Shown here piece after piece: positions 1 through 12,939 of a stretch of 64,000 nucleotides of DNA. Position 1 is the first letter of the stretch. Each line of letters opens with the position of its first letter. The notes beneath the pieces were generated by a model. It was not told the DNA's origin and did no database searches. It was given only the letters and a program-made list of their open reading frames with translations. The position numbers and the translations under genes were made by a program. The stretch is from Scalesia atractyloides (taxonomy: Eukaryota; Streptophyta; Magnoliopsida; Asterales; Asteraceae), in contig CAMTDV010000019.1 in the NCBI GenBank assembly GCA_947069175.1, forward strand, positions 76,135,358 through 76,199,357, read 5' to 3'.

Positions 1-1237
1 TTTCATAATATATCAGTAGAAAAAGGTTTTGCATGTTAATTATATGTAAAACTCATTTTATTTGCAAAAAGGGTATTATCGTCATTTATGAGCTTTATGC
101 AAGAACCCAAGGTTAAGGTCAGAAATAAATCTGACCCTCATTCCAATAATTCCTATTATGTCAAAATTATGTTTTAAACATGATGCTCGTGCTAAAGGGC
201 ATTCTAGTTCTTATAAGGCATGAATTTCGCTTTTCTATATAGCTTCAGTTTATGACCAGGTTTGGAGCATCAAAATACTCTAAATATGTTTACCAAATCA
301 GTACCTAAGTTGTTTGCATGTCCAACTACTTTAAAAGTCTCATTTTTGATAAAAGGGCATACTAGTCAACATAAAGCATAATAACAAGCATATCTTAGAT
401 TACTAAAGGACCAGGTAATATAACCTCAGAGGGTTATGCTACAACATAATATGGTCCTAAAGGAACCCTACTGCATAAGGAAAATAAGCTAATTCGGATC
501 AGAACTGAAAGTCAAAGAAAAAGTCAGGCTTTTGCGACTTTCAGTTGCGAACCGGACCTAAACTCGAATTGTCGGGTGAACATGTTTAGATATGTCCTAA
601 TAATAGTTACCAAGTTATTAGAGTGATAAAACATGTTTATAACCTCTATATTATCAGATTTGATTTTATTTAAAATCTGATTAGTTTGACTTTTATTATT
701 AATTCCTTTGACCCGACAATTAACTAGGCAAACATGGTAATTAAGGGTGCACTTTTGAGGGATTAACACCCACCTAATTACGATCACGTAGCCACATTCG
801 CCTCGAACAATGGCTGGACTCATTTAGGTCTAAGCCGAAGGTCAAAGCCGTTTTGCGGCAACTTTGACTTTCAGCCTTTAAACGCATAAAAACCGAACTA
901 GAGTGGCTAAGAACACTTGCCACTGGTCCTAGCACGAAAATGGACTTAGAGGGGCTTCCTTTTTTATCAGGAATCCTAGAGAATGCCAAGCAAAAGAGTA
1001 AGAAGAGATTTTGGAAGGTGCAAGTTCAAGTGCTTACCCAAAGCACCTATTTATAGTGCAAGAGGCCATCACAAGATTAATCCAGGTGATACCAAGTGTT
1101 CTAGGATGTCGGAAACCACCCGGAAGCACTAGTTTCGCTTGTTGACACTTTTACCCCTTTAAAGTCATCCTTTCAAATGAATAGGGTTTAGGACACATGT
1201 CTTTACCTTATTGGACACGTTTTTGTGAGGTGTTACA
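1..1237 (-). mobile_element. Partial LTR-like sequence running off the left edge
   Basis: Read on the minus strand, the segment opens with TGTAACACCTCAC at 1237 and has a TATAAATAG box at about 1047-1055, which is the layout of a gypsy-type LTR with its U3 start on the right. It would have inserted into the Copia LTR that resumes at 1238. The other end is outside the window, so neither a target duplication nor an LTR partner can be tested. The apparent frames inside are short and have no recognisable domain. Confidence 0.45.
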
Positions 1238-1546
1238 TAAGACATAATAAAACCTTCATCATGATTATTGAATAGAGATAAAAAGTCACAAAATCACCAA
1301 TTTATGAAAAAGATGAATTTATATTAGAGTCACCAAAGTTTAGAAATATTCACTTCAATCAACTTCGAGCATCAATATTCTATTCATCTTAGCTCCATTT
1401 TGGACATAGTTTGATTTATTATTATCATCCTCTCACAATATAAAACACAAACCCACAAATTATTATTTATACAACACATATATAAATATAATTATTGATG
1501 TCCAAAATTATTAGTGAAAAACTCATTTTCACTAAAATTTCCAACA
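1238..1546 (-). mobile_element. Copia-type LTR, U3 end, minus strand
   Basis: On the minus strand the LTR begins TGTTGGAAATTTTAGTG at 1546, directly after a purine-rich tract ATGTGGGGAT (1547-1556). This is the usual polypurine tract and TGTTGG start of many plant Copia elements. The rest of the LTR is interrupted at 1237. The body of the element would lie to the right. Confidence 0.5.
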
Positions 1547-1556
1547 ATCCCCACAT

Positions 1557-1805
1557 GAATGGAATCGATTAAAACACACAAAATTGCTGATGAAGCCTTG
1601 ACAGTCGACTATTGCAGGATATGTAGGTTTTGTCTTTGAACCTTCCTTTGTAAAGCACACTTAGCCTACAAGGGTTTTGTAGACGTGATATCCTTGAACA
1701 ACCCCTCATTTGTGTAAACGACAATACACATTCAAATGATACTTTCCCTAGCCAAGCCATCCCCTCATTATCGTGTCCTATTATAATCCTGGAACACTAG
1801 GTAGT
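1557..1805. mobile_element. Noncoding Copia-related segment, left half split by element A
   Basis: This sequence continues at 21791 on the far side of gypsy element A. The rejoined segment (1557-1805 plus 21791 to about 22010) resembles a second copy at about 23270-23715; both carry the TAGACGTG, TTGAACAAC and CTCATTTGTGT strings. No protein is encoded. Assignment to the Copia element rests only on its position next to the polypurine tract. Confidence 0.4.
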
Positions 1806-3810
1806 TGTAACAACCCGACTATTTCTCGGTTGTTCCGTACTATCGTTATCTTCTTTTGTAACCGTTGTAATTCGGGATTCGAAATATAATGGTTAATCTA
1901 TTTTTAATTCATATTTATATCGCTTATTTAAAAGCAGTTAATCGCTTAACACTCGCATCGCTGTCGCTCGCTCTATCGCACTGGTTTATTTTTAATAATT
2001 TTTAGGAATTTTTTAGCATAGGTTCCTTTTGTAAAAAGTGTGTGTTTTAATCATTAGAATCCAATATATATATATATATATTATTATTCGTGCGAAAATT
2101 GTATTTTCGTGCGAAAATACTGCACTTTTTGGCTCCGGATGGCAGTTTTCATGCGAAAAAGACATATTTCGTGCGAAAATCACATATTTGGTGTGAAAAT
2201 GACCATTTTCGCACGAAAATATGGATTTCCGCACGAAAATTTCACCAAACCACCTTCATTCCTCTCCGCCTATAAATACAACCCTCTGTTTTCAGTCCAA
2301 CTTGCTGCCATTCCGCACCAAAACGCTCTCTAGCTCATTTTCTCTGTTTCAAGTAAGAAGACTACGTTTTCCACGAGAATCACAACGATTTCTACAACGA
2401 TTTTGCACGAGATTATCTCCGATTTCTTCTAAACTTCTATGTTTACGAAAACCTTCATCTTTTTCATGAAAACCATCTGATTTTAACTAAGATCTACACT
2501 CAACCGAGCTGTTTGAGTTAGCCTTGGCTTCTCAGATCTGAAATCGTGTTGTTTCGAGCTCACCAAGTGTTTATCTTAACAAAACAGTTTCATATATCGA
2601 TTTTTACACAAAAGCGGACAACAACCGACTAAGGTTTCGTTCACTGAATAGTGGGACGAAGCACTGTCGAAACCGTCACGAAATGGACTCCAAAATACAT
2701 CTATTTCAGACGAAATCTCAGTCCCGAACGCACCGAGACGCAAGAACAGTCACTTGTGCAATCTGGACTGGCTTGGTTCACACGGTCCAGTCCGAGTTCA
2801 TACAAGAGACTCACTCGCTCAAAAGACCTCTCCGATGCTAGGTTGATCAGTAACCTAAGGTTGGAGGGATGAACACTCGATTTCCCGAAGACAGACGCGA
2901 AACCACTCGATTTTGGACACAAAAAACAGACATTTTCGCACGAAAATTTCCATTTTTCGTGCACTAGTTCCCGCACGACTCTTCGTCCGACTGTTCAACA
3001 CTCTGGAAGACTGATGCACTTATGTTTCTACGCGCAAGCTGACCCGGCACTCTCCTCACTCCATCTCCACTCTCAGTTACTTTTTACGCACCCACTGTGA
3101 GTGTACTTGAACCCTTTTCGATTTAAACGCACTTTTGGGTTTACATACGTTCTCTATATCAAAAAACGCTACACACAACGCTAAACTCTTTTAAACGCTA
3201 ACCTGTCTCGCATGCTATACGTGAATCGCTGAATGTTTGTTTGCTATGTGTGAATAATGAGGACTTGTAGACACAACGATAGTACTATAGTTTGGACTCG
3301 GCACCCGATTGGTTCGGGTGTTGTTAAGGCTCGCAAATTACTTTACGTGCTGTTCGCTATTGTGAAGACGTATCGTGCATACTCATATCACAGTCGTGTT
3401 GGTTAACTCGTATCATTATTGTTAGCTACTTATGTTCACTTTATCTACGTGTTGCATGCAGGTTATGCGTAAACGCTTTATCGCTATTATTATGCTATTA
3501 AACCTGTATGTTCACCTTTACTTTATTGTATTGACTTGTATTTTAACGTATGTAACAGGTTGAGGATGTTATCGCTGCAAATTGGATCTAGGAATTTACT
3601 TTAGAAACTTGTAATAAAATTCTAATTATCAAACTTGTTTGTTTGAGAGATTGTAATCTGTTTTGACTGTTTATGAATTGCCAGTTTGATTGTATGGGAA
3701 ATTAAGCGTTATAAAGTATTGTCATAAATTAGTCGCTGTGGATTCTCTTGAGCAATCTGGTTCGCCTAGTGCCACGCCCCGATGATTACGCCATCGGTTG
3801 GGGTGTGACA
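1806..3810 (+). repeat. Left LTR of element A
   Basis: The LTR runs from TGTAACAACCCG to GGGTGTGACA. A TATAAATA box lies at 2271-2278. Short palindromes with core TTCGNNCGAA (for example GTATTTTCGTGCGAAAATAC near 2101) cluster at about 2090-2240 before the TATA box and recur near 2930-2960 after it. Confidence 0.9.
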
Positions 3811-3813
3811 GAT

Positions 3814-3825
3814 TGGTATCAGAGC
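3814..3825 (+). promoter_or_regulatory. Primer binding site of element A
   Basis: TGGTATCAGAGC, three bases after the left LTR, is complementary to the 3' end of plant initiator tRNA-Met, the standard minus-strand primer of this group. Confidence 0.9.
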
Positions 3826-4875
3826 AATAACTATAGGGAATTAGGTAGAATTGCCATGTTCAACCTAGTCTATAGTTTAAGTACCCAATTTGACCGATCT
3901 TCGACTTAAATGCTTAAACTACTTATCTTAAATGCTTACATGCCTTTCCTAAGGCTAACACAATGTACACGCTTGAAAACGCTCGTATAACACAAACGAG
4001 TGATTGTGTCGGGATTAGGTGTGAAAACCAAGAACTCTCGATAAGATCGCTCACTCCGCGTACTATTTACTGCACGAGATTCTTTCGTTAAGTTAGGAGT
4101 GATATCCGTATCTTAACCAAAATCTCCACCTCTATTTCAGGAACTCCCGACATGTTCGGTGAAAGCCACAAACTAGGAACGAATTGTTAAGTTAGGGGCA
4201 AAACCCGCATCTTAATAACTAATTCCACTCCTCGCTTTTCAATCTCACCGAAGTCTCGATTATTTCAATGACTCGGGATACGTAGTAACCGGAAGGGTAA
4301 TGCCGTTAGCCGCGAGGCGGAGAGCATCACTATAGGCCAAGCGTGTGCCCGAACTCAAGAAATAGTCGAATCACTTTGGGTAGTCGTTGTGTCAAAACCC
4401 AGGACACTCCATTTGTTTTAAGCCTGCAATCGCTGATTTTATGCATCATTAAGTTTTATTGTTTATTATGTGTTTAAATTTATGAATTTTACGCTTTATC
4501 GATTTCTCGTTTTATCGCTTTTTGCTTTAACGAAAATACGCTCAACTCGCTTACGCTCATGAGGGCATTCGTGTCTCATACGCGTATTACTCGCTTATCT
4601 CGCTTATTACGCTTATACTACTCGCATCTCATACGCGCTACGCATGTTTTTTATTCAAGGTGAATACGTGCAAAATATGTGCTTACGTGTAGTGTACTAT
4701 ATGTGATTACGTGCTTATATGCTTATGTGGATACGTGCTTACATGATTATGTTCCTTATATGAATAATAATAATAAAGTATATGGCATTAAACGTAAGGC
4801 TTTTAAACAAAAACCCATTATAATCAATCTCATCTAATCTCCATATGTGCCATTCTACAGAATCTCATTTTCGCA
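3826..4875 (+). other. Untranslated leader of element A
   Basis: About 1.05 kb lies between the primer site and the gag start. It is noncoding and rich in TACG and GCTTA repeats (4550-4760). A related leader is present in elements B (7165-8307) and D (50750-51660). No gene is seen. Confidence 0.7.
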
Positions 4876-4905
4876 ATGGCATCCATGGGATCTCACACTC
4901 GCAAG
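4876..4905 (+). pseudogene. First ten codons of element A gag, cut off by element B
   Basis: ATG GCA TCC ATG GGA encodes MASMGSHTRK, the same start as gag of element D (MSSMGSHTRR). The frame is cut after the tenth codon by element B and resumes at 15283 as TVQRNNVDKRIA. The last five bases, GCAAG, are duplicated at 15278-15282. Confidence 0.85.
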
Positions 4906-7149
4906 TGTAACAACTCGAAGTTTCGTTGTTATCTTTCTTTTATTATCGATTTAATCATTCCTTTGTAAATCTCGAGATTCGTTTATAATGAAGTTTATTT
5001 TAACTAATTATGATTATGTATGTTATATCACATCTAAATCGCTTGTTAAACCGCATCGCTAATCTCATCGCATCGCAACTCCAGTTAATTATATGGTTTT
5101 ATGTTATTTATGTGTTATGTATGTTTGTGGTTATGATTACGCTCGCTATCGCATCGCTCTCGCACGCTCAAATAGTTAAATAGTACTATTATATCGCCTA
5201 TAACGCTTAATATAACTATTTAATACGAACCGAATCGCCAAACGAACCTTAACGCGAAATCAGCAAATGAAACTTGGTCACCAGGCCAAGTTCGGCCGAA
5301 CTTGACTATCACAAGTTCGCCCGAACTTGCCTGAGACACAAGAATCTACTGCTTTCTACAAGTTCGGCTGAACTTAACTGAATTCCCTAAAAAATTAAGC
5401 AAGTTCGCCCGAACTTGCATGAATTTCATGCAAGTTCAACCGGATTGGCTCCCCAGCTCTCCATTTTGCCTTCTCCTATAAATACTCAGCCCCATTCTCT
5501 CATTTGAACTTGCTGCAACTTCGCTCTCAGCTCCCGAAACCCTCTGTTTTCTAAGTAAGAATGAAACTGATTTCAACTAAAACGATGTTCAACAACAGTT
5601 TACAACGATTTTGCACAAGGCTTTGCCTTCGTTTTCATCAAATCTCTTCTATTTTACGAAATCTTCATCTTTTTCCATAAAAAACTTCTGTTTTCACTAA
5701 GATCTATACTAGATCTGAGCAAAACCTTTTAAAAGTATTGATATTTAAGCCATTTTCAGACTAATGACGTATGTTTCGTTCACTTTTGAGTGGAACGAGG
5801 CGTTGTCAAGCTAAATCTCAGTTCCGGAAGCACAAGGACGAAATCGTCACCTTACACAAGCTGGACTAACCCGTACGAGCCCTCAGGTTCGCCCGGATTA
5901 GCCCGAGTTTCTGTAAAATGGCTAAGTTCGCTCCAAAAAGACCTCTCCAGCCTAAGTTGTACTCAGTGGCTTAAGGTTGGAGGATGGCACCGATTTCCTT
6001 AGAAAACGACGCGAAAACGCAAGATTTTGGACTCGCAAACATCAAGTTCACTCAAGAATCACCAGCACTCAGGTCAAGTTCGACCGAACTTGCACCCAAC
6101 TGGGTCAAGTTCGACCGAACTTGAGTCTATTTCATCAAATTTCCTTGCAAGTTCGCTCGAACTTGTCTAGTTTCTTAAGAAACTATGCAAGTTCGCCCGA
6201 ACTTGTCATTTCAGTAAGGTTTTCATCCACAACAAGATTCCAACCCGAACTTGACTCAAATCTCACCAAATCCTTACAAGTTCGCTCGAACTTGTATGTT
6301 TACATACAAGTTCGGCCGAACTTGCCACTGCCTAACCCATACTTAACCGTTTCAGCAATTCGGAAGACTGATGCACTCCTGTTCGTTTACAGGCTGATCC
6401 GGCGCCCTCCACAGCACTTCTCAGATCCCTAATCTCACCTAAACGCACCCACAGTTAGTATACTTGACCCATTTTCGCTTTAATGCGCTATTTGGGTGTT
6501 ACATACGTTCCTCTAATTAAATCACATCACAAATCAAACTGTTTATCACACGCGAATAATCTGATTATATATGTCAATACGTGATACTAGAAACATGTGA
6601 CTAGGACTTATTTTGTTAACTTGCCTCCTTAGCTAGTATGGTACTATAGTGTGGCTAACACCCGACGGGGTCTAGTTAGGATGGACGCGCAAGCCTTCTC
6701 ACGGTAGTTAGCATGAGAAAGAAGCCTATGTTTATATGCGTGATGTGTTTTGGTGTATCATGATATGTAATTGGACTATTTCGCGAACGTTTTCTCGATT
6801 ATGCTAGTATTACTTAAACCTGTATGCTCACCTTTACTTAATTGTATTGACTTGTATTTTAATGTATGTAACCGGTTGAGGATTTTAGCTTGGATGCTTT
6901 GGACGTAGTTTGTTTTGTTGTTAGGTTTTGTTTAGAAATTATGTAATAAATCTAGGGGAGATCGAATTGGATTTATGTTTAAGAGATTTTGTTGAATTGT
7001 AATGGTTGTTTTGAAGATTGTATGAGTTTGATAGTATGGGATGTTAAATGTTGATTATTATCTTTGAAATGATTGTTGTGGAATCTCTTGATCAATCTGA
7101 TTCGTCTAGTGCCACTACCCCGATGTTTCCGCATCGTTGGGGTGTGACA
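4906..7149 (+). repeat. Left LTR of element B
   Basis: It runs from TGTAACAACTCG to GGGGTGTGACA. A TATAAATA box is at 5477-5484. Copies of the 18-bp palindrome CAAGTTCGNNCGAACTTG lie before it (5287-5304, 5312-5329 and weaker ones to 5450) and after it (about 6070-6330). Confidence 0.9.
5287..6325. repeat. Dispersed CAAGTTCGNNCGAACTTG palindromes in the LTR of B
   Basis: About a dozen near-copies of an 18-bp inverted repeat occur here. The centre dinucleotide varies (GC, CC, AC, CT) while the arms are kept. Those after the TATA box would be transcribed and could fold as hairpins in the RNA. The right LTR of B (about 13305-14455) and the LTR of D (about 44610-45715) carry the same arrays. Confidence 0.85.
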
Positions 7150-7152
7150 GAT

Positions 7153-7162
7153 TGGTATCAGA
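7153..7162 (+). promoter_or_regulatory. Primer binding site of element B (decayed)
   Basis: TGGTATCAGA follows the left LTR by three bases. The expected next bases GC are changed to TC, so complementarity to tRNA-Met is reduced compared with elements A and C. Confidence 0.8.
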
Positions 7163-8307
7163 TCCCATAACCTTAGGATAATAGGTAGAATTTCCATGTT
7201 CGACCTAGTCGCATGTTTAAGTACCCAATTGACCAATCTTTGACTTAAATGTTTAAACTACTTGCCATAAATGCTTAAATATGCCTTTCCTAAGGCTAAT
7301 ACGATATACACACTTGGAAACGCTCGCATCACGCAAACGAGTGGTCAAGTCGAGATAAGGTGTGAAAACTGAAACTCTCGATGAACTTCACTCGCCTATT
7401 TATCGCGAGATACTTCGTTGAGTAGAATATATCCAACCTCGACGAAATCCATTTCTATTAGTGGTACACCCGATGTGATCGGTGCGCGTAGCCACAACTA
7501 GGAACGACGTTGCTAAGTTAGCGGTGAAACCCGCATCTTAGTAACAATTCCGCCTTTCGATTTTCAATCTCACCAAAGTCTCGATTATTCCGATGGTTTG
7601 GAACACGTAGTAATCGGAAGGATAATGTCGTTAGCCGCTTGCGGTGAGAGCATCTATCTATTAGGCCAAAACGTGGGTCCAAAGTCAAAGGATGATCGAA
7701 TCACTTTGGATAGTCAACTTCTCAAAACCCCAGACACTGCAAAATTGATTTAAGCCTATATCGTCGATTTATGCATCATCGAGTTTATCATTATTTATAT
7801 GTTTAAAATTTTGAGAAATTTTCCTTTATTCGGTTTCTCGCATTATTTATTTCTCGCATTATCGATTCCTCCATTATCGCTTTACACTCCATAAACGCAT
7901 GCACTACTCGCACAGCTCTCGTAATCTAAAACACTAATTGATACACCAACCAAACTAAAAACGCTTAACTCGCTTACGCCTATGAGGACATGTGTGTCTC
8001 GTACGTGGTATTATCTTGCTTATCTCGTTATTATATATCGCATATATCTCGCTTATATCTCGCATCTCATATCGCGCTATGCATGATTTATGAATTAAAG
8101 GTGAATACGTGCAAAATATGTGCTTACGTGCGTATGTGATTAAGTGCTTAACGTGTTTATGTGACTTACGTGTTTATGTGCTTACGTGTTTATGTGCTTA
8201 CATGGATACGTGCTTATGTGTTTTGTGTCTCGTATGAATAATAATAATAAATATTTGAACATAACTCTATTATAATCGATTCTCATCTAATCTAAATCCT
8301 TATGTAG

Positions 8308-9720
8308 ATGTCGTCAATGGATCTCATACTCGCCGTTCTGCTCAGCGCCACAGTGACAACAAGCGCATCGCCTCACTCGTCGCCAAACAAGTGGAAAAAG
8401 TCATCCGCAAATCGTCTCGGAAATTCATGCTGTGAGCAGTAACTCCTCGGTCGACTCGAAAACTGAAAACCCCAAGCCACGGTTCAGTTTCAAGAATTTC
8501 AAGGCTTGTGCACCTCTCGCCTTCACGGGCAACGATGGACTGACTTCTATCTTCCATTGGTTTGACGCCATTGAGGTCACCTTTAGGCAAAGTGATGCCA
8601 CGATGACCTTCACACGGTGAACGCTACAGGAGTTTCCAGTCCCGTGCTCTCGACTGGTGGACCGCCGAAAGAAATAGGCGCTGGTAATGATGATGCCTAT
8701 AACCTGTCTTGGGAGGAACTCAAGGAAGTAATGATGAAGGAGTTCTGTCCTCTGCATGAGATGCAAAAGCTCGAGAACGAGTTTTGGGGAATCAAACAAG
8801 ATGGTGTCGACAATGCTGGATTCACCGCTCGATTCAAGATTTTGAGCATCATCTGTCCCAGCCAAGTTGATACTACTGAGAAAGCCATCAATAAGTATAT
8901 TCGTGGTCTACCCGATTGTGTCGTGAATTTGTGAAAGTTGCTCGTACTACGACCATCGAGGAAACCTACATGCTCGCTGCTGAGATCAATGATCAGCGAG
9001 TTCAAGATGGTTATTTCAAGAGCCATGCGAAAGTTGCCAATCAAGATGTTGTCGAACCAAATGCCGCTATCGAACCATCCAGCGACCCGAAGGGAAAGCG
9101 TCAGGGACGCAAAGGAGGAAACCCTAGTAAGAACTACGCCGCTGCTACACGGCTCAACTCTCAGCCTTATCAGGCTCCTGCTCAGGACGCACCCCCAACT
9201 AAGCGTGCGTACACCGGTCCTCACCCACTGTGCCCTAAGTGCACATACCATCACGTGGTGGGTGGAAACTGTCTTTTTTGCACAAACTGCAATATCTACG
9301 GTCACTTTACTGTTAGTTGCCGTACCGGTCCTCGCCAAGCCGCTCCTCAAACTCCTCAAGCGCCAGCACTGCCAGCTCCTCCGCGTACTCCCTAGAACAA
9401 CCAGCAGCAACAAGCAGCTCCAAAGGCACGTGTATGTTACGTGTGTGGTGATCCGAACTACTTTGCAAATGCCTGCCCAAACCGTACTGTGAAGCAGAGC
9501 TTAGCAACAGCAACCCAGCAGCAGCCACCACCGCAGCCTCAGCAGCAACAACAAGCTGCGCGTGGAAGGGTTTTCAACCTGAATCACCGCCAGGCCCAGA
9601 ATGACAACAATGTTGTCAATGGTACGTTCCTCGTTAATGGTATTTTGCTTCATTTTTTTGATACTGGTGCCGATAATGTTTTGTATCGTTAGAATTCGAA
9701 AAGATTATAAATGTAAGCGC
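8308..9720 (+). pseudogene. Element B gag and protease, frameshifted
   Basis: The frame starts at ATG 8308 (MSSM, as in D) and soon shifts. Capsid-like blocks (WEELKEVMMKEFCPLHEMQK at about 8710-8770 and TTEKAINKYIRGLPDC near 8874-8920) lie in separate frames. A CCHC zinc knuckle (CYVCGDPNYFANACPN form, about 9435-9482) follows, then a retropepsin-like FFDTGADN near 9655-9680 where the aspartyl DTGAD core is kept. At least four frame breaks preclude a working polyprotein. Confidence 0.85.
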
Positions 9721-9872
9721 GCTAAACTCCAGACTTTCGATGTGGAAGTCCCACCGGAAGAACCGTAACCGTCACCTCCGTCCTACGTGGTTGTAAATCT
9801 CGATCTCAACAACCACATCGTCTCGATCAATCTCATACCTATGCAGTTGGTAGCTTCGATATCATAGTAGGT

Positions 9873-11642
9873 ATGGATTTTCTTCGTGAAAACCATGCTG
9901 AAGTTGTATGCTTCGATAAAAAGATTCGCTTCCCTCTCCCTAACGGTGATCAACTCCATGTCTATGGTGAAACTCCCTCAAAGAAGTTGATGCTTTTGTC
10001 ATGTACTCAAGCACACAAATGCTTGCAAAAGCGATGTGTTGCCTTTCTCACCCACATTTGTGAACCCGGAGAAAGAAAAGAAGACTTATAAAGATGTTCC
10101 CATTGTTTGTGAATTTCCTAAAGTCTTTCTCGACGATTACCCGGTTTACCCCTACTCGTGATATCGAATTCCGTATCGATTTAGTTCCCGGTGCTACTCC
10201 AGTTGCTAAAGCTCCTTATTGTCTTGCACCATCCGAAATGTGCGAGCTATCGAGCCAACTTCAAGAGCTTCTTGATAAAGGCTTCATACGCCCGAGCACT
10301 TCGCCATGGGGCGCACCTGTCCTTTTCGTGAAAAAGAAGGACGGATCGTTCCGTATGTGTATCGATTATCATGAACTTAACAAAATCACGATAAAGAACC
10401 GCTACCCTCTTCCTCGAATCGACGACTTACTTGATCAGCTTCAAGGTGCTACTTGCTTCTCTAAGATCGATCTTCGTTTCGGTTGTCATCAGTTACGCAT
10501 GTTGGAAGAAGATATTCCGAAAACCGCCTTTCGTACCCGTTATGGCCATTTCAAATTCGTGGTCATGCCTTTTGGTCTAACAAATACACCCGCGGTCTTC
10601 ATGGACTTGATGAACCGTGTGTGCAAAGCCTTCTTGGATTGTTTCGTTATCGTTTTCATCGATGATATCCTTATTTACTCGAAGTCGAGAGCCGAACATG
10701 CGCGTCATCTCCGTTTAGTTCTCGAACTTCTTCAAGGTAATTGCCTTTATGCTAAATTCTCTAAATGTGAATTCTGGCTCGAAGAAGTCCAATTTCTCGG
10801 CCACATTGTTAATAGTCAAGGAATTCACGTCGACCCTGCAAAGATTGAAGCCGTCAAGAGTTTGATTACGCCGAAGAATGCTTCGAAATCTGTTCATTTC
10901 TTGGATTGGCGGGTTACTACCGTCGATTAATCGCCGACTTCTTGAAAATCGCCGTTCCGCTTACTGCTTTAACTCATAAAGACAAACCTTTTGTTTGGGA
11001 TTCAAGCAAGAGGAAGCCTTTCAAACTCTCAAGCGTATGCTATGCAACGCTCCCATTCTCGCTTTACCCGACGGAAACGACGATTTTGTTGTTTACTGCG
11101 ATGCCTCTAATCTTGGTCTTGGTTGTGTTCTTATGCAACGAGACAAGGTTATCGCGTATGCATCTCGACAACTCAAGATCCACGAGAAGAACTACACAAC
11201 CCACGATCTCGAACTCGGTGCAGTTGTTTTTGCGTTGAAGATATGGCGACACTACCTTTACGGTACCAAGTGTACGGTCTTCACCGACCATAAGAGCTTA
11301 CAACATATCTTTAATAAAAAAGAACTGAATATGCGCCAACGCCGATGGGTTGAGCTTCTCAACGATTACGATTGCGAGATACGCTACCATCCTGGCAAAG
11401 CAAACATCGTAGCCGATGCTCTAAGTCGACGAAGCTATGTGTATAGTGTTCGTGACTCTCAAGCTTTGAATAATCTTGAAATTTTGATTCGCTCCGCCCA
11501 GTTTGCGTGTTTTAACGAGAATACTTTGGAGGAAGAAATGAAATGTGGTGTCGAAACTCAGCTTGTTATTAAACCTAACGGTATTTATTACTATCTCGAT
11601 CGCATTTGGATTCCTACCCATGATAACCTCCGTGAATTGTAA
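9873..11642 (+). pseudogene. Element B reverse transcriptase and RNase H
   Basis: The RT starts near FRIDLVPGATPVAKAPY (about 10160) and includes KKDGSFRMCIDY and the catalytic FIDDILIYSKS (about 10656-10690), the chromovirus form of YxDD. A frame break falls near 10890. RNase H follows at 10995-11640 with DASNLGLGCVLMQ, TDHKSLQHIF and ADALSRRSYVYS. Most active-site residues are present, but the domains are in different frames. Confidence 0.88.
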
Positions 11643-12900
11643 TGACTGAAGCTTATAAATCTGATATTCCATTCACCCCGGTGCCGACAAGATATACCAG
11701 GACCTTCATCCTAAGTATTGGTGGCCGGGCATGAAAAAGGACATCGCCTTGTACATCTCAAAATGTTTAACTTGTTCGAAAGTTAAAGCCGAACATCAAA
11801 GGCCCTCTGGTTTACTCGAACAACCCGAAATCCCTGTGTGGAAGTAGGAGAGTATAGCCATGGACTTTATTACGAAACTCCCTCGCACTTCCTCTGGTCA
11901 CGATATCATTTGGGTTATCGTTGATCGTCTTACCAAATCCGCGCACTTCATTGCTATACGAGAAGACTTTAAGGTCGAACGGTTAGCCGTATCTAAACTG
12001 ACGAAGTCATTTGTCGACATGCGACGCCTCGTGACATCATCTCTGACCGCGACGGTCGCTTTACCTCGCGTCTCTAGGAGACTTTCCAATCCGCTCTTGG
12101 TACTACTCTCAATCTCAGTACCGCTTTTCATCCTCAAACCGACGGTCAGACTGAGCGCACGATCTACACCTTCGAAGACATGCTTCGTGCGTGCATCATC
12201 GATTCCGGTGGTAACTGGGATACACATTTACTTTTAATCGAATTCCCGTACAATAGTAGTTATCATACCAGCATTCAAATGGCTCCTTTTGAGGCACTGT
12301 ATGGAAGAAATGTCTGTCGCCTATTGCATGGCACGAGATTGGAGAAGCACAAATCACCGGTCCCAAGCTAATTCAAGAAACAACAGACAAAATCCTCCAG
12401 ATCAGTGATAATCTCTTGAAAGCTCGTAGTCGTCAAAAGAGTTATGCTGATAAACGCCGCAATCCCCTGCAATTCGAAGTGGGAGATCACGTTCTCCTAA
12501 AGGTTGCACCTTGGAAGGGAGTGATCCGCTTCGGGAAGAAAGGAAAGCTAGTGCCTCAATACGTTGGTCCCTTTAAGATTCTGGAAAGGATCGGTAAGGT
12601 AGCCTGTCTTCTTGAACTACCGGCGGAACTAATAACGTCCAACCGACTTTCCACGTGTCTAACCTCAAGAAATGCCTAGCCGAAGAAAATCTCCATGTAC
12701 CTCTCGAAGATCTGCAAATCAACGAGACTCCCATTTCGTGGAAAAGCCTGTTGAGATCATGGACCGAGAAACCAAGAAACTACGGCACTCTCGCATCCCT
12801 ATCGTGAAGGTCCGATGGGAAGGCAAACCGGGCGGAGTTCACTTGGGAACTGGAAAGTGACATGAAGGCTAAGTACCCGCACTCTTTGTTACGGCCACTA
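11643..12900 (+). pseudogene. Element B integrase with GPY and chromodomain-like end
   Basis: An HHCC-type integrase start (YWWPGMKKDIALYISKCLTC, about 11715-11775) is followed by the core with MDFITKLPRTSSGHD at 11860. Shifts near 12000-12240 break it. The C-terminal part has YVGPFKILERIGKVA (about 12558-12602) and a chromodomain-like stretch with VRWEGK at about 12810. The reading frame changes at least four times. Confidence 0.85.
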
Positions 12901-12939
12901 CTTAAATTTCGGGACGAAATTTCCTAAAGTAGAGGAGAC

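Noticed and set aside
774..989. Small minus-strand frame near the left edge as a gene
   Set aside because: It lies in LTR-like sequence and has no domain, splice context or conservation clue.
5287..6325. CRISPR-like array
   Set aside because: The palindromes are unevenly spaced, the spacers are not unique inserts of fixed size, and the host is a plant LTR.
5287..6325. Heat-shock elements
   Set aside because: Heat-shock elements need TTC and GAA two bases apart. Here they are four apart, in TTCGNNCGAA.
8425..9413. Minus-strand frames of 146 and 238 residues over element B gag
   Set aside because: They are shadows of the gag frames on the plus strand. No domain is found in them.
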